A stretch of DNA of 39,662 bases, taken from positions 1-39,662 of the forward strand of contig DFKI01000099.1 of NCBI GenBank assembly GCA_002373325.1. Reading direction: 5' to 3'. The position numbers and the translations under genes are program-made. Below are positions 29,811 through 37,644 of this stretch, in pieces. The notes under the pieces are model-generated. The model worked only from the letters and a program-made list of their open reading frames with translations. It had not been told where the DNA came from and searched no databases. Position 1 is the stretch's first letter. Each line of letters opens with the position of its first letter. This DNA is from Treponema sp. UBA3649 (GTDB taxonomy: Bacteria > Spirochaetota > Spirochaetia > Treponematales > Treponemataceae).

Positions 29811-30755
29811 CTAGCGGTACATTCTGTTTGCGTTCTGCTGGTCGAGTTTGTCGGAAAGCTCAATCTCGCGGTCTATGTTTTTCAAGGCACGGACTGCTCT
29901 TTTGTCACCGGTCACATCAACAAGTTCCTGCATGATGTCGCGGGCATTGTACAAATCTCCCTGTGCCTCAAGAAGGATGGCTCCGTTGTACCCAGCCACA
30001 AAATCACCTGTCTCGTCGTAAATCTCAAGGAATTTTTCGCATGAGCTTTCAATCTGTCCGCTTTTCGCAAGTTTCGCCGCAAGTTTCATCTCAGGATCCT
30101 TTGACTTTGAATCAAGCAGCGTGTAATAGACCCGCTCCTCATAGGGCTGAATCTTTTTGAGCAGATCCCTTACGAAATCTTTCAGCTCGGATTCCACCAA
30201 ATCAAATGCAGGGGTCAAATCCCTTTTTGAATCCGCACGGGTACTGTCGCTTATGGACACGTTGTCTTTGTGAAGGACCACATTGGAGCTCGCGTCCACA
30301 ATCTGATAAACGAGAGTCAAATCAACGTCCCTTGTGTAGTACACTGAGATGATTTCCTCATCGTCCACGGTCTCTTTTGTCTCATGGCTTTTTACATCAT
30401 CATTGAAGCGGCTTACGTAGCCTGTGATGTAAACTTCAACGGGAGATGGCCGACCCTTTTCAATGGCCAGTTTTAAGCGTGTTGAGCTTTCGAGAGTGTA
30501 GTACTCCACGTCGGCAAGTCTTTCCTCGAGCTCGTCCGTAACGAAGTCGCAACATTCCTTTCTGGTTTTGGAATCGGAACTGCCGCTTGAGTAACCCGTC
30601 GGCGGATATTCTTGAAAGGGAAGAACAGCTATCGTTGTCGCACCGTGCATGTCAAGTTCTGCTGGGCGGGTAAATGTCGTGGAAACGGTCGTGGAGCAGG
30701 AAATCAATGCGAGCAGGGAAAAAACAGAAAGTGCCGTTAAAATAATTTTTTTCAT
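29811..30755 (-). CDS. lipoprotein with CsgG/LpoB-like N-terminal half and TPR-like tail
   Basis: 314 residues from the ATG at 30755, chosen because TGGAGG lies six bases upstream; an ATG at 30767 is in frame. Lipoprotein signal ends LALISC (Cys20). The early segment ATTIAVLPFQEYPPTGY, the following helix and the VEVYITGYVSRF strand recall the CsgG/LpoB-type fold of periplasmic lipoproteins that bind envelope machines. From about residue 215 helix pairs resemble TPR repeats (LAAKLAKSGQIESSCEKFLE). The assignment is by pattern only. It is likely in the periplasm, attached to a membrane. A divergent lipoprotein gene begins 144 bp upstream on the other strand. Confidence 0.6.
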   Translation of the reverse strand: MKKIILTALSVFSLLALISCSTTVSTTFTRPAELDMHGATTIAVLPFQEYPPTGYSSGSSDSKTRKECCDFVTDELEERLADVEYYTLESSTRLKLAIEKGRPSPVEVYITGYVSRFNDDVKSHETKETVDDEEIISVYYTRDVDLTLVYQIVDASSNVVLHKDNVSISDSTRADSKRDLTPAFDLVESELKDFVRDLLKKIQPYEERVYYTLLDSKSKDPEMKLAAKLAKSGQIESSCEKFLEIYDETGDFVAGYNGAILLEAQGDLYNARDIMQELVDVTGDKRAVRALKNIDREIELSDKLDQQNANRMYR

Positions 30756-30847
30756 AAATGCCTCCATTTTCTATAAGGTAACATAAAGGAAGAAACTTGT
30801 AAAGTTCCAGGGCAAGATGGCGGCGGATTAAAAAACTTAAATAAGTC

Positions 30848-30876
30848 TTGACCAAATCTTTGAAAATCCCTACAAT
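30848..30876 (+). promoter_or_regulatory. promoter of the paralogous lipoprotein pair
   Basis: TTGACC (30848-30853), an exact 17-bp spacer and TACAAT (30871-30876). Transcription should begin near 30883, just before a near-perfect ribosome site GGAGGTGAT at 30889-30897. Confidence 0.75.
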
Positions 30877-30898
30877 CTTGCTCAAATGGAGGTGATTT

Positions 30899-31396
30899 AT
30901 GAAACGAAACTTGATTTTTGCGTCTCTCCTTGCAATCTGTACACTTTTTACGGCCTGCAACTTTGAGATTGTAAAAGACTATCCCGCGGATTATGTCTAC
31001 TGGGAGTGGGACGAAATTTCCAAAAGCGATGCGGAAAATCTCTGGAACGGATACAGCGACAGGAAGATTTCATCTGGTGCTACGGTCTGGGACGGATTTT
31101 ATCAGAACGTCAAGCTTTTCAAAGATCAAAAGGTTCTTTCTCCGGGTGATTATGAGAGCGAGTACAGAATTGACATAAATGATTTTTACACGGTTCGTGT
31201 CACGCGCTTCTCAGGATTTGATGATTTGACAGACGCAAAATTTTTCAGGGCAAAGCGGCATCCTGATTTTGTGATGATTGAGTATCGGGACGGCACGGGA
31301 GATGTCTGTGCGGTCTATGAAAAGGGATGGCTCAGGGAAGAGAGAACTTCCAGGGGTGAGGATTCCTTCGAGTACATTTACATCGAGTACAAATGA
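30899..31396 (+). CDS. lipoprotein, first of a paralogous pair
   Basis: 165 residues. Lipoprotein signal ending LFTACN (Cys20). The mature part begins DYPADYVYWEWDEISKSDAE and ends KGWLREERTSRGEDSFEYIY, both matched in the next gene (NYPAKYMDWQWVPISFDEAK and NGWLKERRDEDTAVGFEYFF). The domain of about 140 residues is rich in Tyr, Trp and Asp and appears to be all-beta with one helix. I do not recognise the family. It is probably exported and membrane-attached. The excellent promoter and ribosome site suggest fairly strong expression. Function unknown. Confidence 0.8.
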   Translation: MKRNLIFASLLAICTLFTACNFEIVKDYPADYVYWEWDEISKSDAENLWNGYSDRKISSGATVWDGFYQNVKLFKDQKVLSPGDYESEYRIDINDFYTVRVTRFSGFDDLTDAKFFRAKRHPDFVMIEYRDGTGDVCAVYEKGWLREERTSRGEDSFEYIYIEYK

Positions 31397-31426
31397 GCGT
31401 GAAAAACCGACTGAGAGGTATATAAT

Positions 31427-31921
31427 ATGAAGAAAAATAAAATGCTGATTTTGATTGCAGCCGCCGTTCTGTCTCTTCTGCCTTTTCTGCTTTGCTCTTG
31501 TCCCTGGATGGACATTGACAATTATCCCGCGAAGTACATGGACTGGCAGTGGGTTCCGATTTCTTTTGATGAGGCGAAAACAGCGTGGGCTTCATACGAC
31601 ATGAGCTCAAGTCCTGACACTCTGATTGACGTGTGGAGAAGTGATTATGTTGAGACCACGGAGTATACGGCGTGCAAGGTCGGAAAGAAAAAGGACGGAA
31701 AGTTCTATGTGAAAGTCGGGGCCTTCGATCTTCCCATGACGGTGGACATTGATGCGGAGAACAGTCTCGGGGCAAGGTTCGAGAGGGCAAAAAGGGATTC
31801 CTCGTTCATCCGGATTTGCGGAGGCACACATGATTTTGTGGTCCTGAAAAACGGATGGCTCAAGGAACGCCGCGATGAAGATACCGCCGTGGGATTCGAG
31901 TATTTCTTTCTTGAGTACTAG
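31427..31921 (+). CDS. lipoprotein, second of a paralogous pair
   Basis: 164 residues, 30 bp after its paralogue and preceded by GAGAGG; a TATATAAT sequence in the gap might give extra transcription. Lipoprotein signal ends LLCSC (Cys25). The beginning and end of the mature domain match the neighbour, while the middle has diverged strongly, as expected after an old tandem duplication. The region SFIRICGGTHDFVVLKNGWL aligns with FVMIEYRDGTGDVCAVYEKG WL. Family and function not recognised. It converges on the double GNAT gene with 11 bp between stops. Confidence 0.8.
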   Translation: MKKNKMLILIAAAVLSLLPFLLCSCPWMDIDNYPAKYMDWQWVPISFDEAKTAWASYDMSSSPDTLIDVWRSDYVETTEYTACKVGKKKDGKFYVKVGAFDLPMTVDIDAENSLGARFERAKRDSSFIRICGGTHDFVVLKNGWLKERRDEDTAVGFEYFFLEY

Positions 31922-31932
31922 GGAAATGCTGA

Positions 31933-33351
31933 TTAATCCAAGAGATTTTTTATCGGCTTTGTGATTGTGGAGAGGCAGCCTGATTTGTGGTTCCATTTGA
32001 ACTGCACGTCGCTTCCCTCCGCAATCAACTGGGAGCATAAAACATCCGATGCCAAATCATCCGAAAGTCTGCACGGAATCAAAATCTCCCAGTAGCGCAC
32101 CTGGTACACACCGTCATCTATGGACTCAACCACTCCGAGATGCTCGTTGAAAATCTGCATGAAATCTTCCTGCACCATCACTTTTCTGTACGACGGAAAT
32201 TCTGCGCTGATTTTCTCAAGGGATTCCTCGTCACCTATCTTTTCAAAATCCTTGCTCTCAACAAAATGTCCCGTGAAAGATTTGAACTCATCGCTCAGGG
32301 GAAGACACATGTACGCGTCAAAATAATTTCCGTCACCGTCGCTTATGCAAAAATCCTCGCATCGTCTGAAACCGAACTTGGGATAATAATCAGGCTCACC
32401 CGCAAGAATGATTCCCTTGATTCCGGCTTTTTTCGCAAGTTCCACGCTTTCGCAAATGAGAGCGCCACCTATGTTGTTTCCTTCCAATGTCGGCTCTACG
32501 GCAAGGGGACCTAGCATGGCGACTTCATGGCAACCTCCGTTTTCCTCGTTCACAATCCATGCCTTTGTATAAAATACCGCGCCCACAATCTTTCCGTCAA
32601 GCTCCGCCACACGACTGATTTCAGGAAGATAATCCTCCGATGCCCTCACAATCCGAAGCATGTTGTGCTCAGTGCATCCCGGGTGATATTTGTTCCAGAA
32701 ACTCCGCATGGTCATAAGCTCCGTGTTGTAAAAATCCTCCGGACGCTCGGCTCTCACAATCAGATTTTTCAGGGCAAGCTTCCGTCTTTTCGAAATCTTC
32801 CAATATCCGTTGTATGCGTAGCCGTCGTTTCCCCCGATAAGGCAGGTGTCGGTTTTCGTAAATCCAAAGGATCTGAATCCGTCCGCTCTCTCAACCGCAT
32901 AGAGAGGAACCTTGGAGATGATTTCGTCACATTCAAAAAGCTCGTATGCGGGTGGAATTATGAGCGAAAGAATCTCCCGTATGATTTCCGATTTTTCATA
33001 GGCACTCCCAAGGTCCAGCCGGATAAGTCCCACCTCGCCGAAGTTTCCGTCTGAAGGTCGGTGGAAAAGCTCAATCGTTCCCACTGCTTTTGAAAGTGAT
33101 TTGTCCACGATGGCCCAGCGCACGAAATATCCCTGCTCATAGGAATAAATCCAGAAATCAATGGCGGCATCCATCTTTTCCTTCGTGTCGTAAAAAAAAT
33201 TGTCCCCGTGGCAGTTGTCGCTGTTAAAAAAAGGAAGCGCGTTTTTGTCACCGTAGACTTCAATCAAATCCTCCGAGTCCGATTTTTTCACAAACCGAAG
33301 CAGGTATTTTTCATTCTCAAATTCCGGGCAAAACTCATAGATGTCTTTCAT
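31933..33351 (-). CDS. double GNAT acetyltransferase protein with C-terminal extension
   Basis: 472 residues. The first domain (about 1-175) has the RimJ-like layout, with WAIVDKSLSKAVGTIELFHR and YAVERADGFRSFGFTKT. The second (about 196-360) is a YhbS-like GNAT domain: ELDGKIVGAVFYTKA, then LGPLAVEPTLEGNNIGGALI, where the Q/RxxGxG/A acetyl-CoA loop is modified to EGNNIGG, then GEPDYYPKFGFRR. A third part (about 385-472) is unassigned. Acetyl-CoA-dependent N-acetylation of a small molecule or protein is likely, at least for the second domain; substrates unknown. Two GNAT domains of different subfamilies in one chain are uncommon. A strong GAGGAGG site precedes the start. Confidence 0.8.
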   Translation of the reverse strand: MKDIYEFCPEFENEKYLLRFVKKSDSEDLIEVYGDKNALPFFNSDNCHGDNFFYDTKEKMDAAIDFWIYSYEQGYFVRWAIVDKSLSKAVGTIELFHRPSDGNFGEVGLIRLDLGSAYEKSEIIREILSLIIPPAYELFECDEIISKVPLYAVERADGFRSFGFTKTDTCLIGGNDGYAYNGYWKISKRRKLALKNLIVRAERPEDFYNTELMTMRSFWNKYHPGCTEHNMLRIVRASEDYLPEISRVAELDGKIVGAVFYTKAWIVNEENGGCHEVAMLGPLAVEPTLEGNNIGGALICESVELAKKAGIKGIILAGEPDYYPKFGFRRCEDFCISDGDGNYFDAYMCLPLSDEFKSFTGHFVESKDFEKIGDEESLEKISAEFPSYRKVMVQEDFMQIFNEHLGVVESIDDGVYQVRYWEILIPCRLSDDLASDVLCSQLIAEGSDVQFKWNHKSGCLSTITKPIKNLLD

Positions 33352-33374
33352 TTTAAATCCTCCTCATAATTTTA

Positions 33375-33407
33375 GGGAACCTCAATTAGTTGTGTTCAGA
33401 GGTTGCC
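33375..33407 (-). terminator. possible terminator after the ABC exporter genes
   Basis: A stem GGCAACCTC / GAGGTTCCC (one mismatch) with a 15-base loop starts directly after the stop of the permease gene on the minus strand. It is followed by CTAAAATTAT rather than a proper T-run, so it may be only a partial terminator or an mRNA-end hairpin. Confidence 0.4.
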
Positions 33408-33408
33408 T

Positions 33409-34134
33409 TTATCTGTTTCCTTTCCGCACAAATTCTCTGAGTGACAAAAAAAGGTACAGGGCGCTTATCCCGAACGAAAAGATCAGAGAAAAAAATCCGT
33501 CCGCATTTTCGTGCAGGCAATATTCCGTGAACCAAAAGGTCGGCAAAAAAAACGCGAGATATTTGAACGGTGCTTCTATGAAAAAAGATGCGAAAGGTCC
33601 CAGAATCAGAATTCCGCTGAATTTGGAAAGGGCAAGTCCCTCCACTTTGTTTGATGCGAGAGCCGCGACCAGAGAGACAATCCATATTCCAGAGAGAAAG
33701 CCGAAGATGTTTCCGAAAATCAGACGGAGCAAATCAATGTCCGAGAGATGCAGGAAAAGTTCCACGACAAATCCGTAGATTGCGGAGATGGCAGAAATGA
33801 AAACGAGCCTTGAGAAGAGGTAGCCCTTTGTTCCGAGCGGAGTCACCGAGAGATATTTCATCACGCCGCTGTCACGCTCCTCCAAAATCACCATGAGACC
33901 GGCATATCCGAACATTATGGGAGTCGCGAACATGATTGTCAGGTCAAACAGAAGATAGTACGGCGCAAGGATTTCAGAAAGCCCCGTTTTTCTCACAAGG
34001 AATGTCTCCAAAAAAGGGACGCCGAATTTGAAGAGAAGTCCGAGAAAAATCGGAAGGACGGAAATGGACGCGAGCATGGCATCAAAAAATATTTCCTTAA
34101 CGAAGCGGAAAAAAGAAATTCTCACTGCTTTCAT
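33409..34134 (-). CDS. ABC-2-type exporter permease
   Basis: 241 residues from the ATG at 34134, which overlaps the stop of the preceding permease gene by ATGA. Six membrane helices can be placed (about 15-38, 50-75, 95-118, 125-150, 158-180 and 210-232). A loop between helices with EERDSGVMKYLSVTPLGTKG is typical of ABC-2 permeases (the E-rich amphipathic coupling helix before a TP-L-G turn). It should pair with the second permease and the ATPase encoded just upstream. Substrate unknown: drugs, lipids and peptides are all exported by this type. Confidence 0.85.
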   Translation of the reverse strand: MKAVRISFFRFVKEIFFDAMLASISVLPIFLGLLFKFGVPFLETFLVRKTGLSEILAPYYLLFDLTIMFATPIMFGYAGLMVILEERDSGVMKYLSVTPLGTKGYLFSRLVFISAISAIYGFVVELFLHLSDIDLLRLIFGNIFGFLSGIWIVSLVAALASNKVEGLALSKFSGILILGPFASFFIEAPFKYLAFFLPTFWFTEYCLHENADGFFSLIFSFGISALYLFLSLREFVRKGNR

Positions 34135-34823
34135 AATCGACCGCCTCCCAGTTCCCTGAACATTTTGTCCACCGCATGTCTCGTTAAAAAAAACACTGCG
34201 ACGTTCCAAATCAAAAGACTCAAAAGCGAGAGTAAAATCCGGAAAACGGAGCTCTCCTTAAACAGAAGGTTCATCGAGGCGACTCCGGGATGAAAAATCC
34301 ACAGGGGAGATTTGAGCAGTTTGAACGCGAATAAAAATCCGGGAGTGCTCACGAAGATTTCCACCGGAATGGAGCCGATTATAAACTGGTTCAAACTTCT
34401 TGTTTTGGTTGCGACAAAAAGTCCTCCCATGGAAAAAAGAAAGGAGCTTCCCGCAAGACCGAGCAGCGCGATAATGCTTAAGAATCTTCCGCTTCCGAAA
34501 GCAATCAGAAGTCCGGCGGCAAGTCCTGAAATCAAAAAGGCTGTGCATTTTGAAATCATGTATGAGGTGCTTGTGACGGGAGATACGGCGAGCGAGCAGT
34601 TGACTCTCTGGCTTTTTTCCAAAAGAATGACGGCTCCCATGAAAAAAAGTCCCATGGCGGCGGGATCAGAGAAGACAAGCATTTTCATAACGAAGTTTCC
34701 GGTCTCTCCCGGGATGTAGTGAAGGACAATCAGGTAGAGGATTACAAAGACCGCGTAGACAAAAAACAATCCGTATTTATATAGAAAGAACAAGTCTCCC
34801 CTTATCAGTTTCGAAAGCCTCAA
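34131..34823 (-). CDS. ABC-2-like exporter permease
   Basis: 230 residues with about six membrane helices. The central stretch EKSQRVNCSLAVSPVTSTSY MISK has the same coupling-helix pattern as in the partner permease, with a SP-VT turn in place of TP-LG. The start overlaps the ATPase stop by 4 bp (ATGA) and its own stop overlaps the next start in the same way, so the three exporter proteins are translationally coupled in fixed proportion. Shorter than most ABC-2 permeases but complete in layout. Partner of the permease at 33409-34134. Confidence 0.8.
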   Translation of the reverse strand: MRLSKLIRGDLFFLYKYGLFFVYAVFVILYLIVLHYIPGETGNFVMKMLVFSDPAAMGLFFMGAVILLEKSQRVNCSLAVSPVTSTSYMISKCTAFLISGLAAGLLIAFGSGRFLSIIALLGLAGSSFLFSMGGLFVATKTRSLNQFIIGSIPVEIFVSTPGFLFAFKLLKSPLWIFHPGVASMNLLFKESSVFRILLSLLSLLIWNVAVFFLTRHAVDKMFRELGGGRL

Positions 34824-35668
34824 TTAAGCCCCCTTCCTGTCACTTCCATAAAAATGTCACCAAGGTCAGGTTCGGTGGAGTGGATTGTGAGGAGCTTTCC
34901 TTCCGAAATCAGTTTTTTCAGTTTCTCGTCCTTCCCGGATTCGTTTACGGGACATTCTGATTTGATTTCCTTTCCGTTTTCCATGTATGAATAGCTGATT
35001 GTGCCGGCTCCCTTTTTCATTATGAGATTGTGCGGGCTGTCCATGGCCTTTACATGACCGTCCACGATGAACGCAACTCTATCGCAAAGTTCCGCGGCGT
35101 CCTGCATGTTGTGCGTCGTGAGAATGATTGATTTTCCGTCCCTTTTTTCGTCGAGAATCATGTCCTTCATTATGCGGCTGTTCGATGGGTCGAGTCCGCT
35201 CGTGGGTTCGTCAAGAAAAAGAATGTCCGGATTGTGGACAAGGGATTTTATGAAATTGAGCCTGCTTTTCATTCCCTTGGAATAGCTTGAGACTTTTTTG
35301 TCCTTGTCGCGCAAAAGACCAATCCGATCCAGAAGCGAGTCAAAATTGCGGGGCTTGTTTTTGTAAAGCGATGAGAAGAATTTCAGATTTTCTTCCGCGG
35401 TGAGTTTTTCGTAAAAGCTCGGAAATTCAAAATCAATTCCGATGCGCTCGTAATAATCGTCCTTTTGATTTTTGACTTCCTTGCCGAAAACCTGAACGCT
35501 TCCCCGGTAATCCTTCAGAAGACCGATGAGGATTTTCTGCAGTGTGCTTTTTCCCGCTCCCGAAGGTCCTAAAAAGCCGAATATCTCTCCTTTTCCGACC
35601 TCAAAGCTTACGTCCGAGATGAACGGTTTTTTGTCATAGCTGAACGCACAATTTTTTACTGAAATCAT
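34820..35668 (-). CDS. ABC transporter ATP-binding protein
   Basis: 282 residues. Walker A GPSGAGKST (34-42), signature motif in unusual form SYSKGMKSR (128-136, the YSKGM type common in ABC-2 exporter ATPases), Walker B DILFLDEPTSGLD (148-160) and the H-loop His in TTHNM (about 186). After about residue 215 comes a short C-terminal domain (EIKSECPVNESG..., SILHSTEPDLGDIFMEVTG pattern) also usual for this group. It energises the two permeases immediately downstream. It lies 41 bp after the GGDEF gene on the same strand, with GGGAGAG before the ATG, so co-transcription is possible. Confidence 0.92.
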   Translation of the reverse strand: MISVKNCAFSYDKKPFISDVSFEVGKGEIFGFLGPSGAGKSTLQKILIGLLKDYRGSVQVFGKEVKNQKDDYYERIGIDFEFPSFYEKLTAEENLKFFSSLYKNKPRNFDSLLDRIGLLRDKDKKVSSYSKGMKSRLNFIKSLVHNPDILFLDEPTSGLDPSNSRIMKDMILDEKRDGKSIILTTHNMQDAAELCDRVAFIVDGHVKAMDSPHNLIMKKGAGTISYSYMENGKEIKSECPVNESGKDEKLKKLISEGKLLTIHSTEPDLGDIFMEVTGRGLN

Positions 35669-35709
35669 TTCTCTCCCTCATTTGTCTTTCGGAAAAATCA
35701 TCCGCTGTG

Positions 35710-36819
35710 TTACCCGGAATACGTCACCTGGTCCCTTCCGTTTTCCTTGGACTTGTACATGATTTCGTCTGTCAGCTCGAACCATGTTTTTTTGTTCAGC
35801 CCCTTGTAAAAAGCCGAGACTCCCACGCTGATTGTAATCGGGGAAGCTGGTTTGAATGCAAACTCACAGTTCCTGAAGTCATTGCGTATGGCATCCAGGA
35901 TTTTTCCAATCTCTTCCTTTGACTCACGGTTGAAAATCAGGACCATCTCATCGCCTCCGAATCTGAAGGCTCGTCTCACTCCTCCCATGTGCTTTTTGAT
36001 TATGGATGCGAGCGTCTTGATTGCGATGTCACCCGCGTTGTGTCCGTAAGTGTCATTCACGTTTTTAAAATGGTCAATGTCCAAAAGTGCAAGATGGGGC
36101 ACGAACTCTCCCGCGTGGAATTTCTGTATGTAAAGGTCTGTGCATTTGTCCATCGCCGTTCTGTTGCTGAGTCCTGTCATGGGTTCGATGTTGAGCTCGT
36201 CAATCAGCTCTTCCTGAGTATAATATGCGTTCTTGATGTAGTCCAGCTGGTCAATCTGCATACGCATTATGAATCTGGAGAAGAGATAGCTGTAAAGGAG
36301 GACGGCCACATAGATAATCATCGTGGAAACCAAGATTGCGGATTTTGTATTCTCGTCAAAGTTCTGGCTCCAAAAATGAAAGGTGGGGGCGGAGGCAATG
36401 AGTCCCAGAATCCCCATGGTGTTTGTGAGCGCGATGTCAGTGAATATGGCGGAGAGAAAAATCGGGATGCAGGGGATGAAAAGGAGCGGCTGGAAATAAC
36501 TGTGGGCAGAGGCTATGCAGACGGACAAAATGAAAAAGGAGATTGTGCAGACCCAGTTCTCAATGCGCTGGGGAATCCTTGAGTTTTTGTAAATCACCGT
36601 GTAGGCGATGACCGTCAGAAGATTGATGCCGGAAGGAAGGAGCACCCGTTTTTTTAAATACTCCGGCAAGCTCGGAATGTAAGTGGTAAGTTTGTCGCCA
36701 AAAACGAATCCCACGCTGAGTTCGAGAATGAGAGTTATCAACCAAAGTGTCCAGCATAAAATCAAAATGCGCCTGTGCCACTGCTGGAAAAACTGACGCT
36801 TGTATTCTGAAAATTTCAT
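35710..36819 (-). CDS. membrane GGDEF protein with GGDEM signature
   Basis: 369 residues. Six membrane helices fill residues about 15-185, followed by a short coiled linker and a GGDEF domain (about 205-369): MTGLSNRTAMDK, LLDIDHFKNVNDTYGHNAGD, then FRFGGDEMVLIF and SVGVSAF. Diguanylate cyclases make cyclic-di-GMP from two GTP. The metal and substrate residues (DIDxFKxxND, GGDE) are present, but the last residue of the signature is Met292 instead of Phe. The inhibitory RxxD site before the signature is absent. Activity is likely but not assured. The membrane part resembles no named sensor domain that I recognise. Confidence 0.88.
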   Translation of the reverse strand: MKFSEYKRQFFQQWHRRILILCWTLWLITLILELSVGFVFGDKLTTYIPSLPEYLKKRVLLPSGINLLTVIAYTVIYKNSRIPQRIENWVCTISFFILSVCIASAHSYFQPLLFIPCIPIFLSAIFTDIALTNTMGILGLIASAPTFHFWSQNFDENTKSAILVSTMIIYVAVLLYSYLFSRFIMRMQIDQLDYIKNAYYTQEELIDELNIEPMTGLSNRTAMDKCTDLYIQKFHAGEFVPHLALLDIDHFKNVNDTYGHNAGDIAIKTLASIIKKHMGGVRRAFRFGGDEMVLIFNRESKEEIGKILDAIRNDFRNCEFAFKPASPITISVGVSAFYKGLNKKTWFELTDEIMYKSKENGRDQVTYSG

Positions 36820-36843
36820 ATTTTGTACTCTGTTTCTGCTTTT

Positions 36844-36871
36844 ATTATATCCTTTATATTGATTTTGTCTA
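36844..36871 (-). promoter_or_regulatory. promoter of the GGDEF gene
   Basis: Minus strand TAGACA (36866-36871), 16-bp spacer and TATAAT (36844-36849). Start of transcription about 36837, 18 bases before the ATG. It may also drive the exporter genes downstream. Confidence 0.65.
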
Positions 36872-36962
36872 GTCCGAAATCAAAGGCGGAAAAATCAAGT
36901 GGAATTTTTTTGAATTCCGTGGTATCATTAGCTCACAGAAAATGAGCAAGGAGCTGGATAGG

Positions 36963-37601
36963 ATGAACAAAAAAATAATTGTGGCGGTATGTGTGCTTAT
37001 AGGAATCCTGCTTTTGTTTGGCATTTCAAAGGGATGTCAGTCGTGTTCGCAGAAAAAAATCGCCGAGCTTTCGGAGCAGATTGAGACCTTAAAGGAAGAT
37101 TTCGTTCCGATGCAGTTCGAGATTGTGAAAAATGCTGGTTCCCGGATAAAGGTCAAGGTGGCTTTTTGTGACATTGTTACGGAGAAAAAAGTTTCCAAGG
37201 CCAAGACTTTTGATTTGGAGGGTGAGGAACTCAACGTGGATTTTCAGGTCATAGAACTTGAGGGTAAAAATTTTGTCTTTTTTCCATGCGGCCTGTATTC
37301 GGACAAAATTCCTCTTGCAGAAAGTCTTCCGCTTTTTGATTTGTACGACCAAAAGGGATTTCCCGCAATCTATGGCGGCATCGTGGAGTCAAACCCAAGT
37401 AAATCCGAGAGGGTGAGTTTGGAAAAAGAGCTCACCACTTATTTTGATTTGGTAAAATCAGGGGAAACGAGCCTGAGCAAGGAGCAGTATGGTACGGCCG
37501 TGCATGAGTTGAAAAATATAAGTAGATTCAAAAAGGGCTTTGTGTATAATGTCCTTTGCCATCCGCATACCGGTGGGATTGAGATAGTGAAGGCTGACTG
37601 A
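36963..37601 (+). CDS. single-pass membrane protein, unknown family
   Basis: 212 residues from the ATG at 36963, which has AAGGAG nine bases upstream; an ATG at 36942 in frame has none. One membrane helix (about 3-22) is followed by a Cys-containing SKGCQSCSQKK segment, a short coiled coil and a beta-rich domain exposed on one side, most likely the periplasm (about 45-212). The domain is not recognised. A possible promoter lies at about 36900-36928 (TGGAAT, 17 bp, TATCAT). The next gene encodes another membrane protein and follows after 43 bp, so the two may work together. Confidence 0.7.
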   Translation: MNKKIIVAVCVLIGILLLFGISKGCQSCSQKKIAELSEQIETLKEDFVPMQFEIVKNAGSRIKVKVAFCDIVTEKKVSKAKTFDLEGEELNVDFQVIELEGKNFVFFPCGLYSDKIPLAESLPLFDLYDQKGFPAIYGGIVESNPSKSERVSLEKELTTYFDLVKSGETSLSKEQYGTAVHELKNISRFKKGFVYNVLCHPHTGGIEIVKAD

Positions 37602-37644
37602 CACTCTTTGTTTGGGTGCCCGGGAGATTAATTGGAGATTTATT

